DNA from: Maribacter aquivivus
GTDB lineage: Bacteria; Bacteroidota; Bacteroidia; Flavobacteriales; Flavobacteriaceae
Direction: 5' to 3'
DNA length: 45,061 nt
Assembly (NCBI RefSeq): GCF_900142175.1
Contig: NZ_FQZX01000004.1
Span: 1 to 45,061 of the forward strand
Shown here one piece after another: positions 34,833 to 44,054 of the stretch (position 1 is its first letter; each line of letters opens with the position of its first letter). The notes below the pieces were generated by a model. That model searched no databases, was not told where the DNA came from, and was given only the letters and a program-made list of their open reading frames with translations. The position numbers and the translations under genes were made by a program.

Positions 34833-34922
34833 AGCAAAAAGCTAAGCGCTAACAGAGTACTTAGCAAATAAATAAATTCATCCTTAATCTAAGACCAAGA
34901 AAATCTAAGACCATGAAAATCT

Positions 34923-34965
34923 AAGCTCATAGATTCCAAAATCAGATTCTTTTGAGCTTTTTTTA
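34923..34965 (+). terminator. Terminator after the nuclease-like gene
   Basis: AAGCTCA (34923-34929) pairs with TGAGCTT (34953-34959) around a loop that can itself pair, followed by a run of T. Three AAAATCTAAG-like repeats precede it. Confidence 0.65.
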
Positions 34966-35053
34966 TTTGCTTGCTATTTACTAATATAGATGAATGAAAT
35001 ACACAACATAGATATTTAAATACATCTCTTTCAATCTATAAAACTACCTTCAT

Positions 35054-35560
35054 TTGAAAAAAATTACCCAAGCACTCTTAACGATACTAATAATTGGGTT
35101 AGTATATCTCGCTGTATTTTGGTCAGGTTTTGGTCCTGATGAAAAACGTATTGAAATAACGAATGAATATATTATAAATGATCATTGGAACGATAAATAT
35201 AATAACGCAATCCAAATAGATAAAATGATTCTCTTAGATAAAGATTTGGATGTTTTCTCTAATTTATTTATAAAAAACGCCCACTACTGGGATTTTGATA
35301 AATCACTAACAAAAGACGACTCTTTTACCTGTAGTTATTGGGGTATTAAATCTACTAAAGAAGGTAAAGTATTCTTCAATAAAAATAATGGCTGGAATTG
35401 GACTGTAAACGGAACTGAGCAACCAATATTAGGAAAACTTGAAAACAGCAAATGGTATAAATTCTCTAAATTATTAATGAATACAAAGTTTTATACATAC
35501 GTGTTTGTAGACAGTGTTGGGCAAACCCATATGTATAATGTAAACAAAGCCAACTGGTAA
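35054..35560 (+). CDS. Membrane-anchored unknown protein
   Basis: A 168-residue protein with a TTG start (35054), consistent with the MKK.. signal-like beginning. Residues 5-24 are a hydrophobic anchor (ALLTILIIGLVYLAVFWSG); the rest is a soluble, Trp/Tyr-rich domain that should lie in the periplasm. No known motif is seen. It is the first gene of a plus-strand run of envelope-type genes. Confidence 0.6.
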   Translation: MKKITQALLTILIIGLVYLAVFWSGFGPDEKRIEITNEYIINDHWNDKYNNAIQIDKMILLDKDLDVFSNLFIKNAHYWDFDKSLTKDDSFTCSYWGIKSTKEGKVFFNKNNGWNWTVNGTEQPILGKLENSKWYKFSKLLMNTKFYTYVFVDSVGQTHMYNVNKANW

Positions 35561-35662
35561 GATTTTATTTACAAAATTGATATAATTAACTTAACTTAAA
35601 CGAGTTAATTTTTCATATCAATACATACACCATTTAAGTTTCTTTTAAAACAACGCTATAAA

Positions 35663-36508
35663 ATGAGAAAAACACTAATTCTACTACTTCTAATTTGTAT
35701 TACTTCTTGTAAAGAAAATAAAGAAACAAAAACCAAGAATGCAGAAACTACAGCACAAAAATCAGATATAGATTTCAATACCTTAGAATTGGATAATTTA
35801 AAGTGGTGGCCCTATCATGAAAATAACATCATTTTATCGTCAGAATTTATTGCCATAAACGATAAATCTGAAACAATAACCAAAGACGATTTTCTAAACT
35901 TATTGACCACTGGTGATTATATCCCCTTAAAACTTATAGCACCTGATAATGCAAGAAAATATAAACTTTACAAATTAAGCGCTTCTGCAGACAAAAAAAT
36001 TCGAGAAATTATTAAATCAACTTCAGAAAATATATACACAAAATTTAAAATGGAAGGGACCCCTTTTCCTGATTTTAGCTTTACTGATCTAGATGGAAAA
36101 GAATATACCAATGAAAACACAAAAGGTAAAGTACTAGTTTTTAAATGTTGGTTTATTAATTGTAAACCTTGTGTAGCTGAGTTTCCTGAATTGAATACAT
36201 TCGTTGACGAATATAAGCAACGAGAGAATGTTGAATTTATAAGTTTGGCGATAGACGATAAAGCTGCATTAGATAGATTCTTGTCTAAAAAAGTGTTTAA
36301 CTATAAAACCATACCCAATCAAGAAGATTTTATTGAAAATAAACTTTTCGTAAAAGCCTATCCTACTCACATTGTAGTTAATGAAAATGGCAGTATTGAA
36401 AAGGTTGTAAGCAAAGCAACCGAACTTATTTCTTTTCTAGAAAATGGTGACATATTAACCACCAACAAGAACGAAGGTTTGCCACCACCCCCAGGTCCGT
36501 CATTATAA
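35663..36508 (+). CDS. TlpA/ResA-like thioredoxin-fold lipoprotein
   Basis: A 281-residue protein with a lipobox ITSC (Cys 16), so it should be anchored as a periplasm-facing lipoprotein. The thioredoxin-like domain runs from about 130: GTPFPDFSFTDLDG, then the active site C167-K-P-C170 within FINCKPCVAEFPEL, and a cis-Pro region AYPTHIVV (about 233). Such TlpA/ResA proteins reduce disulfides of exported proteins. The N-terminal 120 residues are specific to this protein. The tail ends Pro-rich (PPPPGPSL). Confidence 0.85.
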   Translation: MRKTLILLLLICITSCKENKETKTKNAETTAQKSDIDFNTLELDNLKWWPYHENNIILSSEFIAINDKSETITKDDFLNLLTTGDYIPLKLIAPDNARKYKLYKLSASADKKIREIIKSTSENIYTKFKMEGTPFPDFSFTDLDGKEYTNENTKGKVLVFKCWFINCKPCVAEFPELNTFVDEYKQRENVEFISLAIDDKAALDRFLSKKVFNYKTIPNQEDFIENKLFVKAYPTHIVVNENGSIEKVVSKATELISFLENGDILTTNKNEGLPPPPGPSL

Positions 36509-36600
36509 AATTATAAACGAGAACTTATTGTTTATATAATCAGGCTTGTACCTTTATAATGTTCAAAAAACGTTGACATCAACTACAACATAAAACGATA

Positions 36601-37116
36601 TTGAAGAAAAGAAATGAAGTCCTAATCAGTATACTTGTAATTCTCATTATCGGTTTTTTAATTCCACAGCATTTAAAAATGCCTGTTCAAGGAGCAACAA
36701 AATCTGACTACAATTCTAAATCATTTTGGTTTTACCCCTGGGGAAAATCTGTTACGCATAAAGGTGTAGATATCTTTGCAAAAAAAGGAACAGATATTAA
36801 TTCTTCAACTAATGGTTTGGTACTATATGCCGGAGAGATAAGTATCGGTGGTAAATTTGTTCTAGTACTAGGTCCAAAATGGCGCTTACATTACTATGCA
36901 CATTTGAATGAATTAAACACGGCTTCGTTGTCCTTTGTAAATACAAATTCAAAAATAGGTACTGTTGGCACAAGTAGAAACGCAGCGGGTAAATCGCCAC
37001 ATTTACATTATTCTATTTTGACCTTAGTACCATACATTTGGCAACTAGATTCTGACAGACAAGGTTGGAAAAAGATGTTCTATTTAAACCCGATTGAATA
37101 TTTAGAGCACAACTAA
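36601..37116 (+). CDS. M23-family metallopeptidase-like protein
   Basis: A 171-residue protein with a TTG start. Residues 8-20 are hydrophobic (signal or anchor). It has an LytM/M23 fold with H53 and D57 (VTHKGVDIFA), H97 and H101 (LHYYAHLNE) and H134/H136 (SPHLHYSI). H53, D57 and H136 are the expected zinc ligands, so it should be an active peptidoglycan endopeptidase. It is a single small domain without coiled coil. Confidence 0.85.
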   Translation: MKKRNEVLISILVILIIGFLIPQHLKMPVQGATKSDYNSKSFWFYPWGKSVTHKGVDIFAKKGTDINSSTNGLVLYAGEISIGGKFVLVLGPKWRLHYYAHLNELNTASLSFVNTNSKIGTVGTSRNAAGKSPHLHYSILTLVPYIWQLDSDRQGWKKMFYLNPIEYLEHN

Positions 37117-37194
37117 CAAAGTCAATTTTATAGGTCTAAGAATAAAATAATTCTAACTTCGTTCAAGTCATCAATAAAAGCACTTTTTACAAAC

Positions 37195-37653
37195 ATGGAA
37201 CAACAAGGATCAGATATAATTACAAATAGATATAAGAAATTTATAAAAACAGTTTGCGAAACAGATATTGTTTATGCACTTCAAAATCATGAAGGTTTTG
37301 CAACCTCAGCCTCTGTGCAGTATGATGATGAAAATGACAGACCTGTTGGTGTACTTTGTTTTTGGGCAGAAAGTGGCAGGGCAAAATCTTGCACCATAAA
37401 CCATTGGGCTAACTATCAGCTTACCGAAATAGCATTAGCAGACTTTATAGAAAATTGGGGCGTAGGCATGGAAAACGACGGAATACTAGCTGGTATCGAA
37501 TTCGACCAAAATATGTTTGGCTATGAAGCCAAACCCCTAGATTTAATTCTTGACTTAGTTGCTGAAATTAAAGCTACCAATAAAGAACTACCGCTACAAA
37601 AATTTGACGGCATAGCAGATTTAGAAGAACAGGCGAGAGTTGCAAATGGGTAA
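37195..37653 (+). CDS. DUF2750 domain protein
   Basis: A 152-residue cytoplasmic protein. It follows the DUF2750 pattern: RYKKFIKTVCETDIVYAL near the start, then LCFWAESGRAKSC, NHWANYQLTEIALADFIENW and an MENDGILAGIEFD end. The family is often found in small accessory operons; no activity is known. A near-consensus promoter string is seen upstream around 37150, but it is too uncertain to annotate. Confidence 0.75.
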   Translation: MEQQGSDIITNRYKKFIKTVCETDIVYALQNHEGFATSASVQYDDENDRPVGVLCFWAESGRAKSCTINHWANYQLTEIALADFIENWGVGMENDGILAGIEFDQNMFGYEAKPLDLILDLVAEIKATNKELPLQKFDGIADLEEQARVANG

Positions 37654-37699
37654 TTAATAGCCGAAACGGTGAACCTTATTTTAAAATGACATTATTATA

Positions 37700-38266
37700 A
37701 TGAAAAATCTAATTATTACCATTTTACTGGCATGCCAATTTATAGTAGGTTGTAAATCAAAAAACGATAAAAACACAGCCGAATTATCTCAAACTTCATC
37801 TGAAATATTATTTCAAGTTAAAACTACTGACGAAGATTACCTTGAGATTTTTGAAGATGGAATTATCCCCTGGATATCTATAAAAGACCCTCAACCTGAA
37901 ATTGATTATCTAATTGACAAAGATGAAATTGTAATCAGCAAAACAAATGCTATTTTAATCATTGATTACCCTTTAGAAAATTCCGTTGAAGTTAAGATAG
38001 TATCCAATAACCCAGATGGATTTACTCGTAAAGAGCTAGCTCAAAAAATAAGCGCTGAGTACAATAGAATTTATAAAGAGGAAGAAGAATCCGCTAAAAC
38101 CAAAACAACACCATTAGAGCAACGCCAGGGACTAATCAACAGAAATAAGACAGACGGAAAATATGGAATTTGGGGGCACGACATTGACGACTTAGACTTA
38201 TCTGCCATCATATTAAGTAAGATGGCAAATGGTGAACTTAAATTAGAGTTAATAGTTGAATCATAA
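37700..38266 (+). CDS. Lipoprotein, DUF2750-operon neighbour, unknown
   Basis: A 188-residue protein with a signal peptide ending in lipobox FIVGC (Cys near 18), hence a predicted lipoprotein. The mature part is acidic, with a Glu/Lys-rich helix (KEEEESAKTKT) and a final IWGHDIDDLDLSAIILSKM block. No family is recognised. It is 46 bp after the DUF2750 gene and probably cotranscribed. Confidence 0.6.
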   Translation: MKNLIITILLACQFIVGCKSKNDKNTAELSQTSSEILFQVKTTDEDYLEIFEDGIIPWISIKDPQPEIDYLIDKDEIVISKTNAILIIDYPLENSVEVKIVSNNPDGFTRKELAQKISAEYNRIYKEEEESAKTKTTPLEQRQGLINRNKTDGKYGIWGHDIDDLDLSAIILSKMANGELKLELIVES

Positions 38267-38326
38267 AAAAAAACAGTTCTAACGACGATTAAATAGGACC
38301 ATCAAATTCTCTTTAAAACCAACCAC

Positions 38327-38842
38327 ATGAAAACACCACTAATATTAATTGCATCCATATTTCTATTCTTAACTTCTTGTAGCGAAAGTAAACCTGTAAA
38401 ATTTGAAAGAGACGGAGTTTCAATAACCAGCCCCACGGGTTGGGGAATTACTGATGAAGAAAATATAGATGACCTTGGGTATTATTTATCTGTCGAAAAA
38501 GATGGTTTTGATTCTAGCGGCATTATAACCATAACTTGGGTAAATGGTGAGATGGATATAAATGAATGGGTAGATATCTATAAAGAAGAATTAGTAAATA
38601 ATATCATCTATAAAAATTCTAAACTCAATTTTAAAAGTATTGTTGAAGGTTCATTTAACGATATAAATTCTACTTCATTAAAGTTTACGGCAAGTATTTT
38701 AGGCTTAGATCATGAAGGCGATATTCACTTTTTTTATGAAGGAGATAAAACTTTTGCCATTCTAATACAACAAGCTACGGAAGATAACGCCGCAAACAAG
38801 CCAGGGTTTGATTTGATCGAGAAAAGTTTTAGCGTTGAATAG
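38327..38842 (+). CDS. Lipoprotein, PsbP-like layout, unknown
   Basis: A 171-residue protein with lipobox FLTSC (Cys 18). The mature part resembles the small PsbP/DcrB-like fold in order (RDGVSITSPTGWGITDE, then a FYEGDKTFAILIQQ strand, and a final FDLIEKSFSVE helix/strand that recalls the closing motif of such domains). This is a structural guess; function is unknown. It is probably on the outer membrane or the periplasmic face. Confidence 0.6.
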   Translation: MKTPLILIASIFLFLTSCSESKPVKFERDGVSITSPTGWGITDEENIDDLGYYLSVEKDGFDSSGIITITWVNGEMDINEWVDIYKEELVNNIIYKNSKLNFKSIVEGSFNDINSTSLKFTASILGLDHEGDIHFFYEGDKTFAILIQQATEDNAANKPGFDLIEKSFSVE

Positions 38843-38986
38843 AACAATTCCGTAGTTCATTAATGACCTTTAATTAAAACTCATGCTACACCTCATCGTT
38901 CGCATCAATCCTTCTGATAAAGCACATAACATATAATTCTAATTTTTGTAAGTTTATATTTACTAAGCAGCTAAATATTTAAATTA

Positions 38987-39679
38987 ATGAAAATTGGAAA
39001 TTGGAAAAAAAACGGATTTGAATTTCTATCCATTTTTATTGCCGTCATATCTGCTTTTGCTTTAAACAATTGGAACGACAACCGAAGAGACAGTACCTCT
39101 GAACAAAAAATTCTAAGAGAAATTGCGAACGGACTAGTAAAAGATCTTGAAGATGTTCGAGGCAATGAAGGAGGTCATAAATTGGGGATTTCTGCATCCC
39201 AGTATTTCAAAAATATCTTGACAGATAAACCTGTTGATTTAGACTCTTTAGGCATTTACTACTTTATTGTTACCAGAGATTTTGTTTCCATTCAAAATGT
39301 AGCCGGATACGAAACTTTAAAATCGCAAGGTCTAGAGTTAATCAAAAATGACAGTTTAAGACTTGACATAATCTCTTTATATGAATATGATTATCAGACA
39401 CTAAGAAAATTAGAAGAAGAATATTCAGAAATTCAGTTCAACGAAAACTATTTTAAGGAAATAAACCAAAGTCTAGCACCAAACTTTCAATTCAATGCTG
39501 ACCAAAACATTGTTGGTATTGATTTACCTATAAACATAACTACCGAAAAGAAGAAAATAATATTAACATATCTCTGGAAGATTGAAAAAAACAGAAAGTT
39601 CATTCTTCAATCTTATGCTCAAGTTGAAACGAATATCAACAAGGTATTAGAAAAAATTAATACTGAATTATCTGAGTAA
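38987..39679 (+). CDS. DUF6090-like membrane protein
   Basis: A 230-residue protein. Residues 10-28 form one membrane helix (EFLSIFIAVISAFALNNW) directly followed by WNDNRRDSTSEQKILREI, the pattern of the Bacteroidetes DUF6090 family (a membrane helix then NNWNENR-like). The rest is a helical extracytoplasmic domain. Function is unknown. It starts the second half of this run and is followed by the next gene after 30 bp. Confidence 0.6.
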   Translation: MKIGNWKKNGFEFLSIFIAVISAFALNNWNDNRRDSTSEQKILREIANGLVKDLEDVRGNEGGHKLGISASQYFKNILTDKPVDLDSLGIYYFIVTRDFVSIQNVAGYETLKSQGLELIKNDSLRLDIISLYEYDYQTLRKLEEEYSEIQFNENYFKEINQSLAPNFQFNADQNIVGIDLPINITTEKKKIILTYLWKIEKNRKFILQSYAQVETNINKVLEKINTELSE

Positions 39680-39709
39680 AGTATTCTCCCTTTAAAACTG
39701 AAATTTAAA

Positions 39710-40207
39710 TTGAAAAACAAACTGAATATCCTCTTACTTACTAGTTTGCTTATAGCTGCAGCCGTAATTATTTGGCTGTATTACCAAACTACTAATAATG
39801 TTGGGGATATAGATTTTGACTCTTCTATTGACAATTCTGAATTTGTGGTGTGCAATGAAGAATATATTGTTCAATACTATTCGGCCGGCACTTATTATGA
39901 AGGCGGAAAAAAGGCTATAAAAAAAGAACTAAGAGAACTTATAACTCATCTTGATTTCGAAAAATCGGGTATCATTACTTTTAGATTTATCGTTAATTGT
40001 AAGAATCAAACAGGTCGATTTCGTATTAAAATGGTAAACACAGATTTAAAGGAAACCAGCTTTAATTCTAGTAATATAAAACAGATTCAAGAATCAATTA
40101 AAAACTTGAAGGATTGGCATGCCGGTAAATGGAACAATCAACCCCTTGATACGTATTACAATTTGAGCTTTAAAATTCAGGATGGTAAAATCACAGATAT
40201 ATTTTAA
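39710..40207 (+). CDS. Membrane-anchored unknown protein
   Basis: A 165-residue protein with a TTG start (39710) and one N-terminal helix (ILLLTSLLIAAAVIIWLYY). The rest is soluble, with a TonB-C-like flavour (KRELRELITHLDFEKSGIITFRF), though not enough to call. It is five bases before the TPR gene, so an operon with the next two genes is almost certain. Confidence 0.55.
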   Translation: MKNKLNILLLTSLLIAAAVIIWLYYQTTNNVGDIDFDSSIDNSEFVVCNEEYIVQYYSAGTYYEGGKKAIKKELRELITHLDFEKSGIITFRFIVNCKNQTGRFRIKMVNTDLKETSFNSSNIKQIQESIKNLKDWHAGKWNNQPLDTYYNLSFKIQDGKITDIF

Positions 40208-40212
40208 AGACT

Positions 40213-41049
40213 ATGAAGACTTTTATAAAAATAATTAAGGTGTTTTTTACACTACTATTTTTCTCTTTTTCAATAATCATGCTCTATTACACGGCATTGG
40301 CTCCTAAAATTGACCGATTTAAATTGGCAGAGGAATTTCAAGGTTCTTATTTATCTCAAACGATGTTCGACATTTTAAAAATGCAACACCCAGATTATTC
40401 CGATGCTTATTTTGAGCAATCTGTAGCTTTCAACAAAAGAGGCGATTACGCGAAAGGTTTTGAGCTATTAGACAAAGCTGTTGACCATAATCCAAAAATA
40501 CATTTGGGATACAGCGGCTGGATGAAATTGAGAAAATTACGAGATTATGACGGTGCTTTAAGTGATTTCGATAGATTAGATAGCTTAACACCTAACTCGA
40601 TTGATGCACCCTGGGGAGAAGACATTGACTTTTTACGAGGGGAGTGTTATTTCGGAAAAAAGAATTACCATGAAGCTATCGGTTTCTTAAACCAAAGTAT
40701 CATAAACCAAAAAGAAGATTGGGCAGATGTACACGCATTTGTTTATTTAGGACTTTGCGAATACGAACTTGGTAATTACGAGAAATCAATTTCTGAATTT
40801 CAACGTGCATTAAACCAATCGGATCACGTTCCGGAAGCTCATTTTGGCATAGCAAAAGCGTACCAAAATATAGGAGAGACAGAAAAAGCCAAAGAGCATA
40901 TTTTAAAAGCTGAAGAAAATATAGGCTCAAAAAGAGAAGATAGTTATGACGAGTTTCTAAATGAAATTTATTTAAATGAAATTTTAGATTTCAAACAATC
41001 TTTAGAAGAAAAGCCTTCTATCAAAAAAACCACCGACCACCAACTTTAA
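40213..41049 (+). CDS. TPR-repeat protein
   Basis: A 278-residue protein with one N-terminal membrane helix (FIKIIKVFFTLLFFSFSIIMLYY), then about four tetratricopeptide units between residues 55 and 245: AYFEQSVAFNKRGDYAKGFE, DGALSDFDRLD, CYFGKKNYHEAIGFLNQS and CEYELGNYEKSISEFQRAL. TPRs form a scaffold for protein binding. It is likely a membrane-tethered adaptor; the partner is unknown. It is followed by the lipoprotein gene after 8 bp. Confidence 0.75.
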   Translation: MKTFIKIIKVFFTLLFFSFSIIMLYYTALAPKIDRFKLAEEFQGSYLSQTMFDILKMQHPDYSDAYFEQSVAFNKRGDYAKGFELLDKAVDHNPKIHLGYSGWMKLRKLRDYDGALSDFDRLDSLTPNSIDAPWGEDIDFLRGECYFGKKNYHEAIGFLNQSIINQKEDWADVHAFVYLGLCEYELGNYEKSISEFQRALNQSDHVPEAHFGIAKAYQNIGETEKAKEHILKAEENIGSKREDSYDEFLNEIYLNEILDFKQSLEEKPSIKKTTDHQL

Positions 41050-41057
41050 AACTAAAA

Positions 41058-41912
41058 ATGAAAAACTTAAAAATTGTAGCAGGTTTTCTGATCGTATCAT
41101 TCTTTATTTCTTGCGCAGAGACTCCTAAAGAAGCAGAAGAAACAAGCACCGAAGCCACGCCTACAACACCAGAAAGTTCTAGCATAAAAGTATTAAACTT
41201 TGCTACGTTCCACATGGGGTACACCAGCGATGCCCACACCATGGATTTTGATGAAAACAATGAGAAAAATAAAGACTCTATTCACCAAATAGCTAAAATG
41301 CTATCTGCGTTTAAGCCTACTGTTATTATCGTAGAAACCGTACCTGAATATAACGAGACTTTACAAAAGAACTACGCTACTTATTTAGAGGCGCCAGAGA
41401 CTAATTTTGAAGAGCCAAATGAAGTTGAACTTCTTGCTTTTGAATTGGGAAGATTAGCGGGTGTAAAACGTATTTATGGTGTTGATCATAAAATGGAATA
41501 TAACTATGCCATTGGTTCAGAAATCACAAATGCAATTGATTCTGTAACCTACAACACATTTATGAACAATCCGTTTGAGTCCGTTCCTGGTAAAAACATT
41601 TTTGAGGAAGGTATATCATTATACGAGAAATTAGCTCGAATGAATCATCCTAAAATACTGGATTTACTTATCACTGCAAATGCTGATATGCTCACCTATG
41701 TAGGTACTGAAAATGGTTTTGAAGGTGCTGATGAAGCTGCAAAGTATTATCAAAGAAATCTGAGAATCTACTCTAACCTAAATAGACTTAAACTAGACCC
41801 TACAGAGAGAGTTTTTATTATATCCGGCGGAAGTCATACCGCTTTTCTTAGAGAATTTATGCGCAGAGATGCTAAGTATGACATGGTAGATACGTTTGAG
41901 TATTTGAAGTAG
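41058..41912 (+). CDS. DUF5694-like lipoprotein (TraB/ChaN-type fold)
   Basis: A 284-residue lipoprotein, lipobox FFISC (Cys near 19), then a Glu/Thr-rich linker. The domain from about 45 has the DUF5694 pattern: FATFHMGYTSDAH, then AFKPTVIIVETVPEYNE, ELGRLAGVKRIYGVDHKM and a closing FIISGGSHTAFLREFM. The conserved GxE/GxH-like blocks and the order recall TraB/ChaN-type proteins, some of which are metalloproteases. The activity is not established. It is third in the operon with the TPR gene. Confidence 0.7.
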   Translation: MKNLKIVAGFLIVSFFISCAETPKEAEETSTEATPTTPESSSIKVLNFATFHMGYTSDAHTMDFDENNEKNKDSIHQIAKMLSAFKPTVIIVETVPEYNETLQKNYATYLEAPETNFEEPNEVELLAFELGRLAGVKRIYGVDHKMEYNYAIGSEITNAIDSVTYNTFMNNPFESVPGKNIFEEGISLYEKLARMNHPKILDLLITANADMLTYVGTENGFEGADEAAKYYQRNLRIYSNLNRLKLDPTERVFIISGGSHTAFLREFMRRDAKYDMVDTFEYLK

Positions 41913-41973
41913 GAGCTGCCAGACATCTATCCGTAAAAGAGATTATTCTAAAACTTAAAATTTCAAAAACTCT

Positions 41974-42462
41974 ATGCTACACCTCATCGTCGGTAATACA
42001 GGGTCAGGTAAAACCACCTACTCGAACGAGCTTAAAAAGAAAACCAAAGGAGTACTCTTTTCTATTGACACTTGGAACAATACGTTGTTTCTACCCGACA
42101 AGAAAGAGACTGATGGTTTAGAATGGTTTTTAGAACGTATAGAAAGAGCTGAAAGTTTAATCTTGAATATTGTTACACAATTAGAAGAATCTCATACAGA
42201 TGCTATTCTAGACCTAGGATTATCAAAATATGAGCATCGAGAAAAATTTAGAGCTTTTGCAGCCACTCATGGTTATACAATTCAACTTCACTTTTTAGAT
42301 CTTTCTAAAGATACTAGATGGCAACGTGTACAGCAGCGCAACACTGAAAAAGGAGCAACTTTTGAATTTGAGGTCAGTAAAGAGAATTTTGATTTTATGG
42401 AAACTTGGTTTGAAAAACCTACCGAAAATGAACTTATTGGTAGTGTTGTTATCACCGAATAA
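41974..42462 (+). CDS. P-loop ATPase/kinase-like protein
   Basis: A 162-residue protein with Walker A GNTGSGKTTY (7-16) and a short Walker B-like AILDLGLSKYEHR (about 73). The lid area has arginines (RWQRVQQRN). Its size and layout match the AAA_33 group of small kinases and nucleotide-handling enzymes, such as chloramphenicol- and polynucleotide-kinase-like proteins. The substrate is unknown. The first 17 bases of the gene recur at 38883 in noncoding sequence. Confidence 0.8.
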   Translation: MLHLIVGNTGSGKTTYSNELKKKTKGVLFSIDTWNNTLFLPDKKETDGLEWFLERIERAESLILNIVTQLEESHTDAILDLGLSKYEHREKFRAFAATHGYTIQLHFLDLSKDTRWQRVQQRNTEKGATFEFEVSKENFDFMETWFEKPTENELIGSVVITE

Positions 42463-42533
42463 CACTAATTTTACCCTCCGCATTTTTTTGTGCTAATTAT
42501 TTACTGAACCACACTTTCAACCAAACCAATTAC

Positions 42534-43262
42534 TTGAACGCCAAACATACTTTCGTCAATTTATTTCTTAAGACCAGTAGCAAACAAGAATGCCATGAGG
42601 TACTTAGCAAATGGAACTCTTATTACGCTGCATTATCAGAAAAGCATCAAGAGTCTTTTGTAGTGAGAACACTGCTGTTTTTAAATACTACAGATTTTGA
42701 TGCTACAGAAGGTTTTGAACTTACTACTGAGATGAAACTGGTTATTTCTAGTGCATTCGTTCAGATTACTTTTGGCTTGAAACAAGATGTTCTAAGTGTC
42801 TTCAAAACTATATTTGTGACTCCTACTTCATATTCATACACTGGTAGAGATGTTTTGTATGATGGTGATGTAAATACCGTTACCAAGCGTGTAAACTTAT
42901 CTTGGCCTGCGGTAGAAAAAGGATTCGTTATTACCGATGACGGATTAAATATTGCCATACACGAGTTCAGTCATTGCTTAATTATTGAAAATGCCAAAGG
43001 CTCGTATTTTTCGAAAGCTTTTAAAGATGCGGACCTCAACGCTTGGAAAGAACTGGCTACTAAAAAAATACCGCTTATACGTGAAGGTAAATACACCATT
43101 TTCAGAGACTATGGCGGCACTAATTTAATGGAGCTTTTTGCCATTTCATTAGAGACCTTTTTTGAGCAACCTCATGAGTTCTACTCCTACTCGCCTACTT
43201 TTTACCGTACCACCGCCAAAGTGTTAAAACAAGACCCTAGAAACGGTAAAAACCCAAAGTAA
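42534..43262 (+). CDS. MtfA-like zinc peptidase
   Basis: A 242-residue protein with a TTG start (42534). It has the HEXXH zinc motif H143-E-F-S-H147 within IAIHEFSHCL, and downstream ELFAISLETFFEQP, as in MtfA (YeeI), an aminopeptidase that in E. coli binds the Mlc repressor. The upstream VNLSWPAVEKGF segment also fits. Mlc is not expected in Bacteroidetes, so the physiological target is unknown. There is no signal peptide, so it is cytoplasmic. Confidence 0.8.
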   Translation: MNAKHTFVNLFLKTSSKQECHEVLSKWNSYYAALSEKHQESFVVRTLLFLNTTDFDATEGFELTTEMKLVISSAFVQITFGLKQDVLSVFKTIFVTPTSYSYTGRDVLYDGDVNTVTKRVNLSWPAVEKGFVITDDGLNIAIHEFSHCLIIENAKGSYFSKAFKDADLNAWKELATKKIPLIREGKYTIFRDYGGTNLMELFAISLETFFEQPHEFYSYSPTFYRTTAKVLKQDPRNGKNPK

Positions 43263-43369
43263 ACTACCTAGATATTAAAATCTCGCTTATCGAGTAAAAC
43301 AATAGAAGTACTATTACGTTGTGTTTCATAGTACTACAATACACATCAAATAAAATAGACACTTATCTT

Positions 43370-43873
43370 ATGAAGAAATCGCTACTTTTCATCGCATCAT
43401 TACTATTTATTCTAACTTCTTGCAAAGAAAGCTCAGCTGACAAAACAGAACGCTCTGGTGAACCAGATGTGTACAATGTGGAAGATGACGATGCCAAAAT
43501 GAACCAAGCTATGATAGATGCTAAAAACTCTATCGGTGATTTTAAAAAGGCAATAGCTAGCGATAATCCTAATTTTGAGTATTTTACTATTAAACAGAAA
43601 TTCGAAGCCGATGGTGGTGCAGAACATATTTGGGTGGGCGACATTCAATTAATTGATAATGTATTAATGGGAATTATTGCCAACGAACCGGTTTACACCG
43701 GCGAAGTTCAATTGGGCGATACCATTACGGTAAACAACGCCGACATTAGCGATTGGATGTACTACGACGAAGGCAAAGTGGTTGGCGGTTTTACCATTCG
43801 TGCTATTCGTGATGCACTTTCGCCTGAAGAGCAAGCGCAATTCGATGCAGAGAACGGACTTATATTCAAATAA
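43370..43873 (+). CDS. DUF2314 lipoprotein
   Basis: A 167-residue lipoprotein with lipobox ILTSC (Cys 18), start ATG 43370; the upstream extension is rejected because it would push the signal peptide inward. The domain has the DUF2314 pattern: AEHIWVGDIQLID, then IIANEPVYTGEVQLGDTITV, ISDWMYYDEGKVVGGFTIR. Family members are often secreted or linked to ankyrin proteins; no activity is known. Confidence 0.8.
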   Translation: MKKSLLFIASLLFILTSCKESSADKTERSGEPDVYNVEDDDAKMNQAMIDAKNSIGDFKKAIASDNPNFEYFTIKQKFEADGGAEHIWVGDIQLIDNVLMGIIANEPVYTGEVQLGDTITVNNADISDWMYYDEGKVVGGFTIRAIRDALSPEEQAQFDAENGLIFK

Positions 43874-44033
43874 TTATTGCTTCTTTTTCACCATTCAGCA
43901 TAGCGCAAACAGCTGTTTTTTATTGTAATAAGATCTACATTCTGTTGACATTCAAATAACCTATTTCTTAATTGGACATCTTAGTTATCGGTTTAGTATG
44001 AGAAGTATCATAGTTCTATAAAATATTGGTTGC

Positions 44034-44041
44034 TACTTTTG
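44034..44041 (+). promoter_or_regulatory. Probable promoter of the cupin-globin operon
   Basis: TACTTTTG matches TAnnTTTG, with the ATG of the cupin gene 14 bp downstream. The leader is therefore very short. No clear -33 element is seen. Confidence 0.45.
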
Positions 44042-44054
44042 TAAAAACAGTTGT

